Shown: in pieces, positions 35,998 through 44,584 of the stretch
How positions within the stretch are numbered: the first letter of the stretch is position 1
Layout: the number at the start of each line of letters is the position of its first letter
Assembly (NCBI GenBank): GCA_900471925.1
Contig: UCGV01000007.1
Location: 62,001-126,000, forward strand
Source of the DNA: Hyphomicrobiales bacterium
GTDB taxonomy: Bacteria; Pseudomonadota; Alphaproteobacteria; Rhizobiales; Rhizobiaceae
Direction: 5' to 3'
Length of the DNA: 64,000 bases
Made by a program: the position numbers and the translations under genes
The notes under the pieces: generated by a model
The model's database searches: none
What the model was told of the DNA's origin: nothing
What the model saw: the letters and a program-made list of their open reading frames with translations, nothing else

Positions 35998-36940
35998 TGA
36001 GGAGGGATTATGCGCATATTCGAAAGGGCGACCAGAGAAGGATTATGCTTTCGAGGGTAATTTTGTGCTGCAGGATTTGATCGCCAACGGACAGTCGATG
36101 AGGACGGTTTCGCTGCCGCGCGGACGCCAGCGCCTGCACGCCATGCCGACAAGCGCCGGTTATGAGGTGCGCGCCGACGAGACCTATGATTGGGATGGCA
36201 GAAAGCGCGGCCAGACGCCGTTCACGGTGCTGCAGCACACGATCAGCGGCACCGGCCGCCTGCGCTACCAGAACCGCAACTACAAGCTCCAGGGCGGCGA
36301 CACGATGATGGTGCTGGTGCCGCACAATCACCGCTACTGGCTGGAACAAGGCGAGCGCTGGGAATATTTCTGGATTTCTATGAATGGCGAGGAGACGCTG
36401 CGCATCCACAAGATGGTGCTGGCGCTGGCCGGTCCGGTTTTGAAGTTACAGCAATCGACCATCGATCATCTGGCCGATTGCAGCCTTCGCCTCGTCAAGG
36501 GCGCCAACACGCCCGGCTCCGCCTCGGCGATCGCCTATGAAGCCGCCATGGCGCTTTACGACGACATTTTCGGCTCATCCGCCTTCATGGCCGAACAGAG
36601 CGCAATGCAGCCGGTGATCGACCACATCAACGCCAATCTGGAAAAACCGCTGCCCGTCAGCGAGCTCTCGGCAATCGTCGGCCTCAGCCGCGCCCACTTC
36701 TCCCGCAGCTTCGCCGAAAGCGAAGGCGTGCCGCCGGCCGAATATGTGCTGCAGCAGCGCCTGCAGCGCGCCGCAAAACTTCTCACCAAGGCCGATTTCC
36801 TCCCCGTCAAGGAAGTCTCGATCATGTGTGGCTTCGAGGATGCGAATTACTTCGCCAAGGTCTTTCGCCGTGTTTACGGCATCACACCGACCGAGTTCCG
36901 GACGACGGGCATGTATGCGAGCATCGGCCGTAGCCGATAA
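35948..36940 (+). CDS. agpT: AraC-family transcriptional activator of the alpha-galactoside operon
   Basis: About 330 residues. An N-terminal cupin-like sensing half (TVLQHTISGTGRLRYQNRNYKLQGGDTMMV) is followed by a C-terminal double helix-turn-helix: PLPVSELSAIVGLSRAHFSRSFAESEGVPPAEYV and VKEVSIMCGFEDANYFAKVFRRVYGITPTEFR. It is divergent from the agp operon, matching S. meliloti AgpT, the AraC-like activator of alpha-galactoside genes. The start is unclear: in-frame ATG at 35924, 35945, 35948 and GTG at 35981 all lack a good ribosome-binding site, while two strong sites serve short frames in another register. Conserved sequence begins near 36000 (EEGLCAYSKGRPEKDYAFEG). Confidence 0.8.
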   Translation: MPVFLPAVLSTVISSSSEEGLCAYSKGRPEKDYAFEGNFVLQDLIANGQSMRTVSLPRGRQRLHAMPTSAGYEVRADETYDWDGRKRGQTPFTVLQHTISGTGRLRYQNRNYKLQGGDTMMVLVPHNHRYWLEQGERWEYFWISMNGEETLRIHKMVLALAGPVLKLQQSTIDHLADCSLRLVKGANTPGSASAIAYEAAMALYDDIFGSSAFMAEQSAMQPVIDHINANLEKPLPVSELSAIVGLSRAHFSRSFAESEGVPPAEYVLQQRLQRAAKLLTKADFLPVKEVSIMCGFEDANYFAKVFRRVYGITPTEFRTTGMYASIGRSR

Positions 36941-36955
36941 GAACGCGCTGATGCC

Positions 36956-37303
36956 TCAGCCCAGCATCTGCATCGAGCCCAGCCCAAGAATATCGTTCAG
37001 CAACGCAATCCCTATTCCGACAGCAACGATAACAAGGCCGATCAGAAATAGACGCCGTGAGCGGTCGTATTTTGCTGCGATCAGGGAATCTCGTGCCAAC
37101 AGGTCCGCGAATACCTTCACCTGGAGCGCTATGCCGATCGTCAGCAGCGCCATCGGTGCGATATCGATGGTGCTCCAGTCATTGGGATTAGAGACCCAGC
37201 GGCCGATGAAGTTCAGCGAAAAGCCGAGAATGATCCCGGCGGCTGTCAGCGAACCATTGCGGAATGTGGAATCAATCTTTTCCTCAGGATCTGGGTCTGG
37301 CAT
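36956..37303 (-). CDS. Small conserved-looking membrane protein of unknown function
   Basis: A 115-residue protein with an acidic N-terminus (MPDPDPEEKID) and three hydrophobic stretches (about 17-33, 45-62 and 84-105: FLIGLVIVAVGIGIALLNDI). A charged cytoplasmic loop, ARDSLIAAKYDRSRR, precedes the last helix. The ATG at 37303 was chosen because the acidic N-terminus then leads directly into the first helix, with GAAG before it. No family is recognised. It converges with the AraC gene, whose stop is 15 bases away. Confidence 0.6.
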   Translation of the reverse strand: MPDPDPEEKIDSTFRNGSLTAAGIILGFSLNFIGRWVSNPNDWSTIDIAPMALLTIGIALQVKVFADLLARDSLIAAKYDRSRRLFLIGLVIVAVGIGIALLNDILGLGSMQMLG

Positions 37304-37446
37304 TTCGCTTCTCCGGGTAGCGGCTCTGCAAGAAAGGCAGAAGCGATGGAGATCGGCAAGGGTTCTGCGCTCCGAATGTTTTCGTGCCATTGCGCACTGC
37401 CACAACGCCCTTCATGATACATCACCCGCAGCACAGACGGACAGAC

Positions 37447-38193
37447 ATGCGCATCTTCCTCGTTCGACACGGCGAATCCCTCGGCAATCTCGACGAGAGC
37501 GCCTACCGGCAGTTCGGCGATCACAATGTTCCGTTGACGGAATGGGGCTACCGGCAGGCGCTTGTTGCAGGGCAAAGCATCGCTTCCTTTCTGGGATCGC
37601 TGCCGGTTGCCGCACCGAAGGCGACCATCTGGCATTCGCCCTATCTGCGGACACGCCAAACTACGGACGCGATCATCGAGGCTGTACATCCCGGCGCGAT
37701 CGGCGATGTCCATGAGGATTATTTGCTGAGAGAGCAGGATTTCGGGCTGTTTACCGAGATCTACGACCATGCCGAACAACGGCGCAAATTTCCGGAGGAA
37801 TTCGAGAAATGGGCTCGGCTTCGCAACAATAACGGCAAGTTCTATGCTCGCCCGCCAGATGGTGAGAGCCGGGCGGATGTGGCGCAGCGGGTGCGGCTGT
37901 TTTTATCGACCGTCATGCACGATATTGGCCGTGGCAACGATACCGCTATTATCGTCGGTCACGGCGTCACCAACCGCGCCTTCGAGATGAATTTCCTGCA
38001 TCACAGTATCGACTGGTTCGAGCGATCCAACAATCCCGGCAACGCGGATGTGACGCTGATCGAGGGTATGCACAATGAAGGCTATCGCTCAGTGCTTCTG
38101 CACAAGGCCTCCGACCGCGACCCCGCTACGGCGACGGATATGCGCAGCGCTCATGGTTCAGAGTTGACGATCACATCCAAGAGCGGCGACTAA
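37447..38193 (+). CDS. Histidine phosphatase (phosphoglycerate-mutase-like) family protein
   Basis: A 248-residue cytoplasmic protein that begins MRIFLVRHGESLGN, the catalytic R-H-G motif with His8 as phospho-acceptor. IWHSPYLRTRQTTDAI near residue 60 supplies a second Arg, DGESRADVAQRVRLFL near 140 the acid residue, and IIVGHGVTNRAF near 170 the second catalytic His. The start is the ATG immediately before the active-site motif; the ribosome-binding site is weak (GGACAG). Broad-specificity phosphatase activity is more likely than glycolytic mutase activity. It is a stand-alone gene. Confidence 0.8.
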   Translation: MRIFLVRHGESLGNLDESAYRQFGDHNVPLTEWGYRQALVAGQSIASFLGSLPVAAPKATIWHSPYLRTRQTTDAIIEAVHPGAIGDVHEDYLLREQDFGLFTEIYDHAEQRRKFPEEFEKWARLRNNNGKFYARPPDGESRADVAQRVRLFLSTVMHDIGRGNDTAIIVGHGVTNRAFEMNFLHHSIDWFERSNNPGNADVTLIEGMHNEGYRSVLLHKASDRDPATATDMRSAHGSELTITSKSGD

Positions 38194-38238
38194 AGCGCAG
38201 ATTGCGGTCGCCAGATTACTGCCGAGCGCGTCGACAAC

Positions 38239-38706
38239 TTAAGAGGCTGCTACGTCCGCCCACTCGGAGAAGGTTGCAGCCTGACCGAAATCCTGCCCTT
38301 TTTCATCCCTCAGCTGCCAGACGACCCCGTTTTCCATCCAGAATCGGCTTCCCGATTTCGTGACGCGCAGGCCGCGATAGCCCGCCATATATCCGTTCTG
38401 CGCCACCGCATCGAGCAGCGCCTGACGTTCGCCGCGCTCGCTCGGGCCAGCCGATAGCCGCGATTCCAGCTTTACGAATTCGCTCCAACTGTATCCGAAG
38501 CGTCTCTGGGCCGCGCCATTGGCATAAACAAAGACCGGACTGGGCGCCGTGTTATGGGCAAGGACGACGAATGGGGCATCGCTATAGAGCCATTCGGGGC
38601 CACGCTCCTTTGGAACGAGCGGCCGGCCGACAAGACGCCGGAAGCTTCCCGTCAAAAGCTCGAAAAATTCCGGATCGTTCGGGTTCAGTCCGCCATTGAG
38701 CTGCAT
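38239..38706 (-). CDS. MEKHLA-domain (PAS-like) protein
   Basis: A 155-residue cytoplasmic protein in which nearly the whole length matches the MEKHLA domain, a PAS relative: FVVLAHNTAPSPVFVYANGAAQRRFGYSWSEF, LESRLSAGPSERGERQALLDAVAQNGY and GYRGLRVTKSGSRFWMENGVVWQLRDEKG. The domain is thought to sense small ligands, but no reaction is known. ATG 38706 follows GGAGAAGGAAACC. It converges with the phosphatase gene (45-base gap); no functional link is evident. Confidence 0.78.
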   Translation of the reverse strand: MQLNGGLNPNDPEFFELLTGSFRRLVGRPLVPKERGPEWLYSDAPFVVLAHNTAPSPVFVYANGAAQRRFGYSWSEFVKLESRLSAGPSERGERQALLDAVAQNGYMAGYRGLRVTKSGSRFWMENGVVWQLRDEKGQDFGQAATFSEWADVAAS

Positions 38707-38999
38707 ATGGTTTCCTTCTCCGGCGCGGTCGTCGACAAATTTTCGGGCACTATAGTCATGAGATATTGGCCTCGGCGCGGCAAGTCGCACCAGATTACTG
38801 TTTTAAGCTGGACGGCTGATGATCTTGGTTGCTCTGAATACACAGATTGTGAAGGTGCACGAACGTCACCTCGTCAGAGATGATCGGCCGAATTCAGATC
38901 CGCTGAAAGTGGATCGAGGTTTCCAGCCTGCCCTGATGAAGAGACTGACCTGCTCGACGGGTACCTACCAAAGGCAACCGTTGGTCGCCACGAGAAGCA

Positions 39000-39023
39000 G
39001 GGCAGGACTATTCGCTCCTGCCC
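39000..39023 (-). terminator. Stem-loop after the orphan binding-protein gene
   Basis: Perfect 8-bp stem GGGCAGGA (39000-39007) / TCCTGCCC (39016-39023) with an 8-base loop, 23 bases past the stop at 39047 on the - strand. No long T-run follows. It marks the end of the dehydrogenase operon. The rest of 38707-38999 holds nothing recognised. Confidence 0.6.
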
Positions 39024-39046
39024 CACCTGACGACGATCGCGTTGCG

Positions 39047-40663
39047 CTAGGCGACGCGCTTGGCCTTTGCGAGCGACCAATAGGCCGGTCCCGACTCCAC
39101 CTTGTAGCCGATATCAAGGCGCGGGTTTCTGGCGATCACATAGGACAGCGCGATGATGCCGAGCAGCGGCAGGTCCGTCAGAACCTTCTTCTCCGCCTCC
39201 TGGATAATCGCGATGCGCTTGTCGAAATCAGGCTCATTCTGCGCCTTGGCAAGGAGATCGTCGATCCCGGGCATGGCAACTCCGTAATGGCTGTAATTGC
39301 CTTGCCCCTTGCCGTCGGCCTTGACCTCGGCCGAGGCCGCAAGCTGCGAGGCCAGGGTCAGGGTCGGAACCGGCGGAAAGCTCGATGACAAAAGCGGAAG
39401 CGCGTTCTTGTCCTGACGATTGTCGGAATGGAACGTCGTATGATCGATGATCTTCAGGTCGAGCGTGATACCGGATGCGCGGAGCTGTTCCTGGATCATC
39501 AGCATGATCGACGCGTAGTCTTCGCGTGCGCTGACGTAGCACGGAATGGTGACGCCATCCGGGAACCCTGCCTCGCCAAGCAGCGCCTTGGCCTTTGCCG
39601 GATCGGGCTTGTATTGCAGCTCCGCAGGCAAGTCCTCAACTTTCACCGATCCTTCAAATTGCGAAGCGATGACCCCGACCATCGGGCTTGCGATGCCCTG
39701 GAATGCGGCGGCGATCACCGCGTTGTCGATACCATAGCGGATGGCCTGACGGACTTTCAGATTGTCCAGCGGTTTGCGCGTCAGATTGATGTTGAGCGTA
39801 TTGTGCGAGCCCGGCGCCGTCGCGTCGAAGATCGTATCGGCCGAGCGCTGCTTCATCGTCTCGATCCAGCCGGGAGCGCGCACGCCTTCGATCATGTCGA
39901 CCTGGCCGGCGGCGAAAGCGAGTGTTCGGGCCGTCGTATCGGCAATGAAGGTAATGCGGAGGTTCGGCGTCACCGGCGGCCCGTTGAAATGGTCCGCAAA
40001 GCCCGTGAGAAGCAGGCCATCATTGGCATCGAAGGACTGGAGCTGATATGGGCCGGTCCCGATCGCGTCGGTATTGAACCCCTCGCCCTTTTCCTCGAAG
40101 GCCTTCTTCGACATGATCGAGACATTGAGCGTCGAGACACAACTTCCATTGAAGATCGGATCCGGGCTCTTCAGCGTGAAGCGCACGGTCATGGGATCGA
40201 CGGCCTCGCAGCTTGCGATATTGGCGTAGATCACCTTGTTTGCCGTCACCTGCTTGGGGTCGAGCTGCCGCTGGAACGTGAACACCACGTCGTCGGCCGT
40301 CACCTCCCCATAGTTCTTGTGGAACTTGACGCCCTTTCGGATTTTGTACGTCCAGGTTTTGGCATCAGCCGACGATTCCCAGCTTTCCGCAATGCTCGGC
40401 AAGAATTCGTCCGGCTTAACGGCCCAGCGCCCATCGGGCGCCTTGACCAGTGTGTCGAAAAGCTGGTCGATCGCCCAGTTATCACCGCCATTCAGGCCGG
40501 TCTGTTGCGGATTGAGACCAACAGGCGCGCGGGATGCGAGCGCGATGGAAATCGTATCGCCGTCTGCGGCCTGGGCTGCGCCCAGCCCCAACTTCGACAC
40601 GACGGCGGCCGTGGTAACGGCCACACCGGATTGAACCAGGAATTCTCTGCGTGACGTGCTCAT
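39047..40663 (-). CDS. Orphan ABC substrate-binding protein, family 5
   Basis: A 538-residue periplasmic binding protein with a twin-arginine signal (MSTSRREFLVQSGVAV onward, cleavage near AAQAA). The mature protein has IRKGVKFHKNYGEVTADDVVFTFQRQLDP and PLDNLKVRQAIRYGIDNA, which resemble the binding protein at 61111 in the same window (VKWHKGYGEVSAEDVKFSFERQIDP, PLDNLKVRQALAYAIDRS). It is the last gene of an operon of four enzymes and has no permease or ATPase beside it. It may use the importer at 57344-61047, or a transporter elsewhere (inference). Confidence 0.87.
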   Translation of the reverse strand: MSTSRREFLVQSGVAVTTAAVVSKLGLGAAQAADGDTISIALASRAPVGLNPQQTGLNGGDNWAIDQLFDTLVKAPDGRWAVKPDEFLPSIAESWESSADAKTWTYKIRKGVKFHKNYGEVTADDVVFTFQRQLDPKQVTANKVIYANIASCEAVDPMTVRFTLKSPDPIFNGSCVSTLNVSIMSKKAFEEKGEGFNTDAIGTGPYQLQSFDANDGLLLTGFADHFNGPPVTPNLRITFIADTTARTLAFAAGQVDMIEGVRAPGWIETMKQRSADTIFDATAPGSHNTLNINLTRKPLDNLKVRQAIRYGIDNAVIAAAFQGIASPMVGVIASQFEGSVKVEDLPAELQYKPDPAKAKALLGEAGFPDGVTIPCYVSAREDYASIMLMIQEQLRASGITLDLKIIDHTTFHSDNRQDKNALPLLSSSFPPVPTLTLASQLAASAEVKADGKGQGNYSHYGVAMPGIDDLLAKAQNEPDFDKRIAIIQEAEKKVLTDLPLLGIIALSYVIARNPRLDIGYKVESGPAYWSLAKAKRVA

Positions 40664-40698
40664 TTCCTTCCTCCCAAGGATAGTATTGCGACGGCTTA

Positions 40699-41808
40699 TT
40701 ACTGGATTGCGATTTTTCGCTTCTCCATTTCAGCCGCATCGAATTCCATTCCGAGGCCCGGTGCCTGCGGCAGTTCGAACCGGCCGTTCTTCGGCTCCGA
40801 TGGATTGACGAATACGGGAGCTCCTCTCTCCCAGTTATCCGCCAGTTCCACAGGCTTGGCCAAATGCATGATGGTGCTGAGAACATGAATGTTGGCGAGA
40901 TGCCCGACGGTCGGCTGCGTCTGGTGCGGGACAAGCTCGACGCCTGCCGCATGCGCAATCGCCGCGCATTTCATGATGCCGGTAATGCCGCCCATCTTGA
41001 CGATATCAGGCTGAACCATGCGCACGCCGGCGTCGATGAGATCGCGCAGCGCCTGAAGCGTATAGGTCTGTTCACCAGCCGAGACGGTGATATCGAGCCG
41101 CTGTGCGACCTCGCCCATGGCGCGGACATTGTAATGCTGCACCGGCTCCTCAAACCAGGTGTAGCCCAGATCCTCCAACACGCGGCCGACACGCATCGCG
41201 CCTCCGACCGAGTAGCCGTTATTGGCGTCGAAACCGAGAACGAAATCGTCGCCAAGAAGCTTTCGAACAGCCTTTGCCTTCGCGATATCACCGTGAATGT
41301 CGACATCCTGGCGGCTGCGATCGCCATCCCAGCGAATTTTGACCGCAGCGGGATTTTCCTTGGCGACGCGCCGTTCGACAATGCGCACCACCTCGTCGAC
41401 CGTACGAGCCGCGTTGCCGCCGATGGAGGAGTAACAGGTGAGGCTGGTCTTCCAGGCGCCGCCAAGCAACTTGTAGACAGGCTGCTTGAAGAGCTTTCCC
41501 TTCAGATCCCAGAGCGCGATATCGAGCGCGGCGAGAGCGGCCGTCGTGATGCCTTCCGGCCCGAGTTTCACGCAGCGATGAAAAAGTTCATCGAGCAGGA
41601 CGGCATGGTCGAGCACATCCTTGCCGATCAGGAACGGCGCCATATCACGGGCGATGACCGAAAGTGAGGCATGCCCCCCCTGCATCGGCGAAGCTTCGCC
41701 GAGGCCGAATTCGCCCTCCTCCGTCTCGATGCGGACGAAGGCGCTCTTCGATGCGTTCGGGCCGTCACCAAGCGCCAGCTGGAACGGCTCGATTTTCGTG
41801 ATTTTCAA
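40699..41808 (-). CDS. Enolase-superfamily (mandelate racemase/muconate lactonizing) enzyme
   Basis: A 369-residue TIM-barrel enzyme with a capping N-terminal domain. Predicted active-site residues: Lys157 in AAVKIRW (K-I-R, where the classic motif is K-x-K), metal ligands D194 (GFDANNGY), E220 (WFEEP) and E246 (SAGEQ), then D268 (QPDIVKMGG) and H295 (VPHQT), the Asp-His dyad typical of MR-group dehydratases or racemases. It probably dehydrates or epimerises a sugar acid. It sits between an aldehyde dehydrogenase and a binding-protein gene and differs from the three KMH-type paralogues at 46421-57307. Confidence 0.82.
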   Translation of the reverse strand: MKITKIEPFQLALGDGPNASKSAFVRIETEEGEFGLGEASPMQGGHASLSVIARDMAPFLIGKDVLDHAVLLDELFHRCVKLGPEGITTAALAALDIALWDLKGKLFKQPVYKLLGGAWKTSLTCYSSIGGNAARTVDEVVRIVERRVAKENPAAVKIRWDGDRSRQDVDIHGDIAKAKAVRKLLGDDFVLGFDANNGYSVGGAMRVGRVLEDLGYTWFEEPVQHYNVRAMGEVAQRLDITVSAGEQTYTLQALRDLIDAGVRMVQPDIVKMGGITGIMKCAAIAHAAGVELVPHQTQPTVGHLANIHVLSTIMHLAKPVELADNWERGAPVFVNPSEPKNGRFELPQAPGLGMEFDAAEMEKRKIAIQ

Positions 41809-41830
41809 TGTTTCCTCCCAATGCTTTTCG

Positions 41831-43309
41831 TCACCAAGTGACGGCTATGTATTTCGTCTCCGAAAATTCCAGAATGCCGTGATGAGCGCCTTCGCGCCCG
41901 AGACCGCTTTGCTTCACCCCACCGAAAGGAGCGGCCGGATCGGAAACGATGCCGCGATTGAGGCCAACCATTCCGGCCTCGAGCTTTTCGGAAACGCGAA
42001 GCCCGCGCGCGAGATCGCGGGTATAGACGTAGGAGATCAGGCCGTATTCCGTGTCGTTTGCTGCGGCGATCACCTCCTCCTCCGAGGTGAAGGTCGTCAG
42101 TGCTGCGATCGGCCCGAAAATCTCCTCGCGGACGATCTTGGCGTCGGCAGTGACATCGCGGATGACGGTCGGGGGGAAATAGAAGCCATCCTGCGCAAGC
42201 GGCTTGCCGCCCGTCAGGACCTTGGCACCGCGCGAAGTGGCGTCCACAACGAGGTCGTCGATGCGCTCAAGGGCTTTCTGATTGATGACAGGTCCACATT
42301 GCGTGACCTTGTCGTAACCTGCTCCGACAGCCATTGCGCCCATGCGCGCCGCAAGCTTTGCGGAGAACTCGTCGACCACGTCGGCATGGACGTAAAAGCG
42401 GTTCGCCGCCGTGCAGGCTTCGCCGCCATTGCGCATCTTGGCGACCATTGCGCCTTCGATTGCCGCGTCGATGTCGGCATCCTCGAAGACGATGAAGGGC
42501 GCGTTGCCGCCGAGTTCCATCGAGCAGGAGATCACCGTATCGGCGGCCTCGTGCAGCAGCTTGCGGCCGACTTCGGTAGAGCCGGTGAAGGAGAGTTTAC
42601 GCACACGCGGATCGTGCAGCATCTTGCTGACGACGGGTCCCGATCGTTCGGTGGTGATCACATTGACCACACCATCCGGTACGCCTGCCTCGGCGTAAAG
42701 GGCCGCCAGCGCATAGGCCGTGAGCGGCGTTTCCGTTGCCGGCTTGAGCACGCAGGTGCAACCGGCGGCGAGAGCCGGGGCGATCTTGCGTGTCGCCATC
42801 GCGGCAGGGAAGTTCCAGGGCGTGACGAGAACGGCCACGCCGATCGGCTGATGCTGGACGATGATCTTGTTGGCGCCTGAAGGCGCCGTCGATATTTCAC
42901 CGTTGAGACGCACCGCCTCCTCGGAGAACCAGCGAAAGAATTCCGCTGCATAGGCGACTTCGCCATGGGCATCACCCAGCGCCTTGCCGTTTTCCAGGCT
43001 GATCAGCTCGGCAAGCATCTGCTTGCGCTCGATCATCAATTCAAAGCAGCGCCTAAGAATTTCCGAACGCTTGCGTGGCGGTGTCGCGGCCCAGGCTGGA
43101 CCAGCCGCGTATGCTGCGCCAACCGCATCCATGGCGTCATCGATCGACGCATCGGCGACCGCGGCGATCGTAGCACCTGTCGAGGGGTCGATCACGTCGA
43201 GCCGCTTGCCCATCGCCCCGTTGCGCCATTTGCCGTTGATAAAGAGATCCGTCGGGATCGACGCGATGTCGAAGCCGATCTGCGGTTTGATTTTCTCCAT
43301 GAGGGTCAT
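41831..43309 (-). CDS. NAD(P)-dependent aldehyde dehydrogenase
   Basis: A 492-residue aldehyde dehydrogenase close to the succinate-semialdehyde dehydrogenase group. VTPWNFPAAMATRKIAPALAAGCTCVLKPA near residue 155 binds the cofactor, FTGSTEVGRKLL is the Rossmann loop, SMELGGNAPFIVFEDADID near 258 carries the general base Glu, and GGEACTAANRFYV near 290 the catalytic Cys. It would oxidise an aldehyde from the pathway, for example a glutarate semialdehyde from a sugar-acid route (inference). It starts 3 bases after the stop of the Fe-alcohol dehydrogenase; an internal ATG at 43300 is an alternative start. Confidence 0.87.
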   Translation of the reverse strand: MTLMEKIKPQIGFDIASIPTDLFINGKWRNGAMGKRLDVIDPSTGATIAAVADASIDDAMDAVGAAYAAGPAWAATPPRKRSEILRRCFELMIERKQMLAELISLENGKALGDAHGEVAYAAEFFRWFSEEAVRLNGEISTAPSGANKIIVQHQPIGVAVLVTPWNFPAAMATRKIAPALAAGCTCVLKPATETPLTAYALAALYAEAGVPDGVVNVITTERSGPVVSKMLHDPRVRKLSFTGSTEVGRKLLHEAADTVISCSMELGGNAPFIVFEDADIDAAIEGAMVAKMRNGGEACTAANRFYVHADVVDEFSAKLAARMGAMAVGAGYDKVTQCGPVINQKALERIDDLVVDATSRGAKVLTGGKPLAQDGFYFPPTVIRDVTADAKIVREEIFGPIAALTTFTSEEEVIAAANDTEYGLISYVYTRDLARGLRVSEKLEAGMVGLNRGIVSDPAAPFGGVKQSGLGREGAHHGILEFSETKYIAVTW

Positions 43310-43312
43310 GGG

Positions 43313-44563
43313 TCAGCTTGCCTTCCTTACGCGAGAATCGGCCCTCAGAGCATCGCGATTGCCGCTGAAGGCGGCCTCGACGAGCACTGTCATGGATGGG
43401 GGATCCAATGGCCGGGGATTATTCTTGATGAGCCGAACGCTTCCCATCGCCTGTTCGGCCACCAGGGATAGTTGCTCCTTGCCGATGCCGAGATCGGCGA
43501 TCGTTTTCGGAATACCGATACTGGCAAAGAGTGCCGCGACAGCATCGATCGTAGCGTCGGCTTGCTGTTCAGCCGGGCGGCCCTTGATATCGAGGCCCAT
43601 AGCCTGGCCGATCTCTCCGATCTCGGCCTCGCAATAGCTGCGATTGAATTCCATGACATAGGGCATCATCACGGCGACGCCCGCACCATGGGCCGTATGG
43701 GTCATGGCGCCGACAGGGTATTGCACGGCATGGGCGGCGGCAGTCCCGGCAGTGCCGAAGGCGAGCCCGGCTGCAGTTGCGCCGAACATCAGGCGCTGGC
43801 GCGCCTCGAAATCCTTGCCATCGTCATAGGCTCGCTTGAGGCTGCCTGCGATGTGCGAGATCGCCAGCAGAGCATAGTGGTCGCTGAGCGCATTCTTGCC
43901 GAGAAACACATGTTCATGGACGATGTTTGCAGTCGGCTCGCGCCGCACGGTCGTGAAGGCTTCGATGGCATGCGTCAGCGCGTCGGCGCCGGAGACCGCT
44001 GTCAGGCCCGGCGGGCAGGAATAGGTCAGTTCCGGGTCGCAGATCGCCGTGTGGCAAATCAGGTGCGGACTGGCGATGCCGACTTTGACAGCCCGATCAG
44101 GATCGGTGATGACAGCAACCGGCGTGACTTCCGAACCCGTACCGGCAGTCGTCGGCAGCAGTATCAGGGGCAGGACGGGACCTGGGACCTTGAACTCGCC
44201 GTAGTAATCAGATGCGCGTCCTCCATGCGTCAGAAGCAGGGCGGCCACCTTGGCGGCGTCAAGGCAACTGCCGCCACCGATACCGATGACCATATCGGCC
44301 CCGAAGGCGGCTCCCGCGTCAAGAGCGCTGTTGATGCAGTCCAGCGGCAGTTCCGCGATCGTCCGATCAAAGACCCTGGTCTCGATGCCGGCCTTCCTCA
44401 GGCCGTCGACGAGCGCGCGAAAATCGGCGTCCGAGCTCAGCCGCTCATCGGTGACGACAAGCGCCTTGCGGCCGAGCGTTGCCGCATATCCCGGCAGGGC
44501 GGCGCGCTGCCCCGTGCCGAAGACCAGGTTGCGGGTTGAGCGCAAAGTTCCAAAGAGCGACAA
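43313..44563 (-). CDS. Iron-containing alcohol dehydrogenase (group III)
   Basis: A 416-residue metal-dependent dehydrogenase. GADMVIGIGGGSCLDAAKVAALL near residue 88 binds NAD(P), LPTTAGTGSEVTPVAVITD near 137 is the family's conserved block, and the iron ligands lie in CPPGLTAVSGADALTHAIEAF (D and H) and AVQYPVGAMTHTAHGAGVAVMMPYVM (H and H). It probably interconverts an alcohol and aldehyde in the pathway, upstream of the adjacent aldehyde dehydrogenase. It is the second gene of the operon, 21 bases after the Ldh2-type gene. Confidence 0.87.
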   Translation of the reverse strand: MSLFGTLRSTRNLVFGTGQRAALPGYAATLGRKALVVTDERLSSDADFRALVDGLRKAGIETRVFDRTIAELPLDCINSALDAGAAFGADMVIGIGGGSCLDAAKVAALLLTHGGRASDYYGEFKVPGPVLPLILLPTTAGTGSEVTPVAVITDPDRAVKVGIASPHLICHTAICDPELTYSCPPGLTAVSGADALTHAIEAFTTVRREPTANIVHEHVFLGKNALSDHYALLAISHIAGSLKRAYDDGKDFEARQRLMFGATAAGLAFGTAGTAAAHAVQYPVGAMTHTAHGAGVAVMMPYVMEFNRSYCEAEIGEIGQAMGLDIKGRPAEQQADATIDAVAALFASIGIPKTIADLGIGKEQLSLVAEQAMGSVRLIKNNPRPLDPPSMTVLVEAAFSGNRDALRADSRVRKAS

Positions 44564-44584
44564 GATTCTTCCTCCCCGATTTTG

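Noticed and set aside
38554..39388. Plus-strand open frames over the region 38554-39388
   Set aside because: They run antisense to the MEKHLA gene and to the orphan binding-protein gene, cross a terminator-like hairpin and show no family motif.
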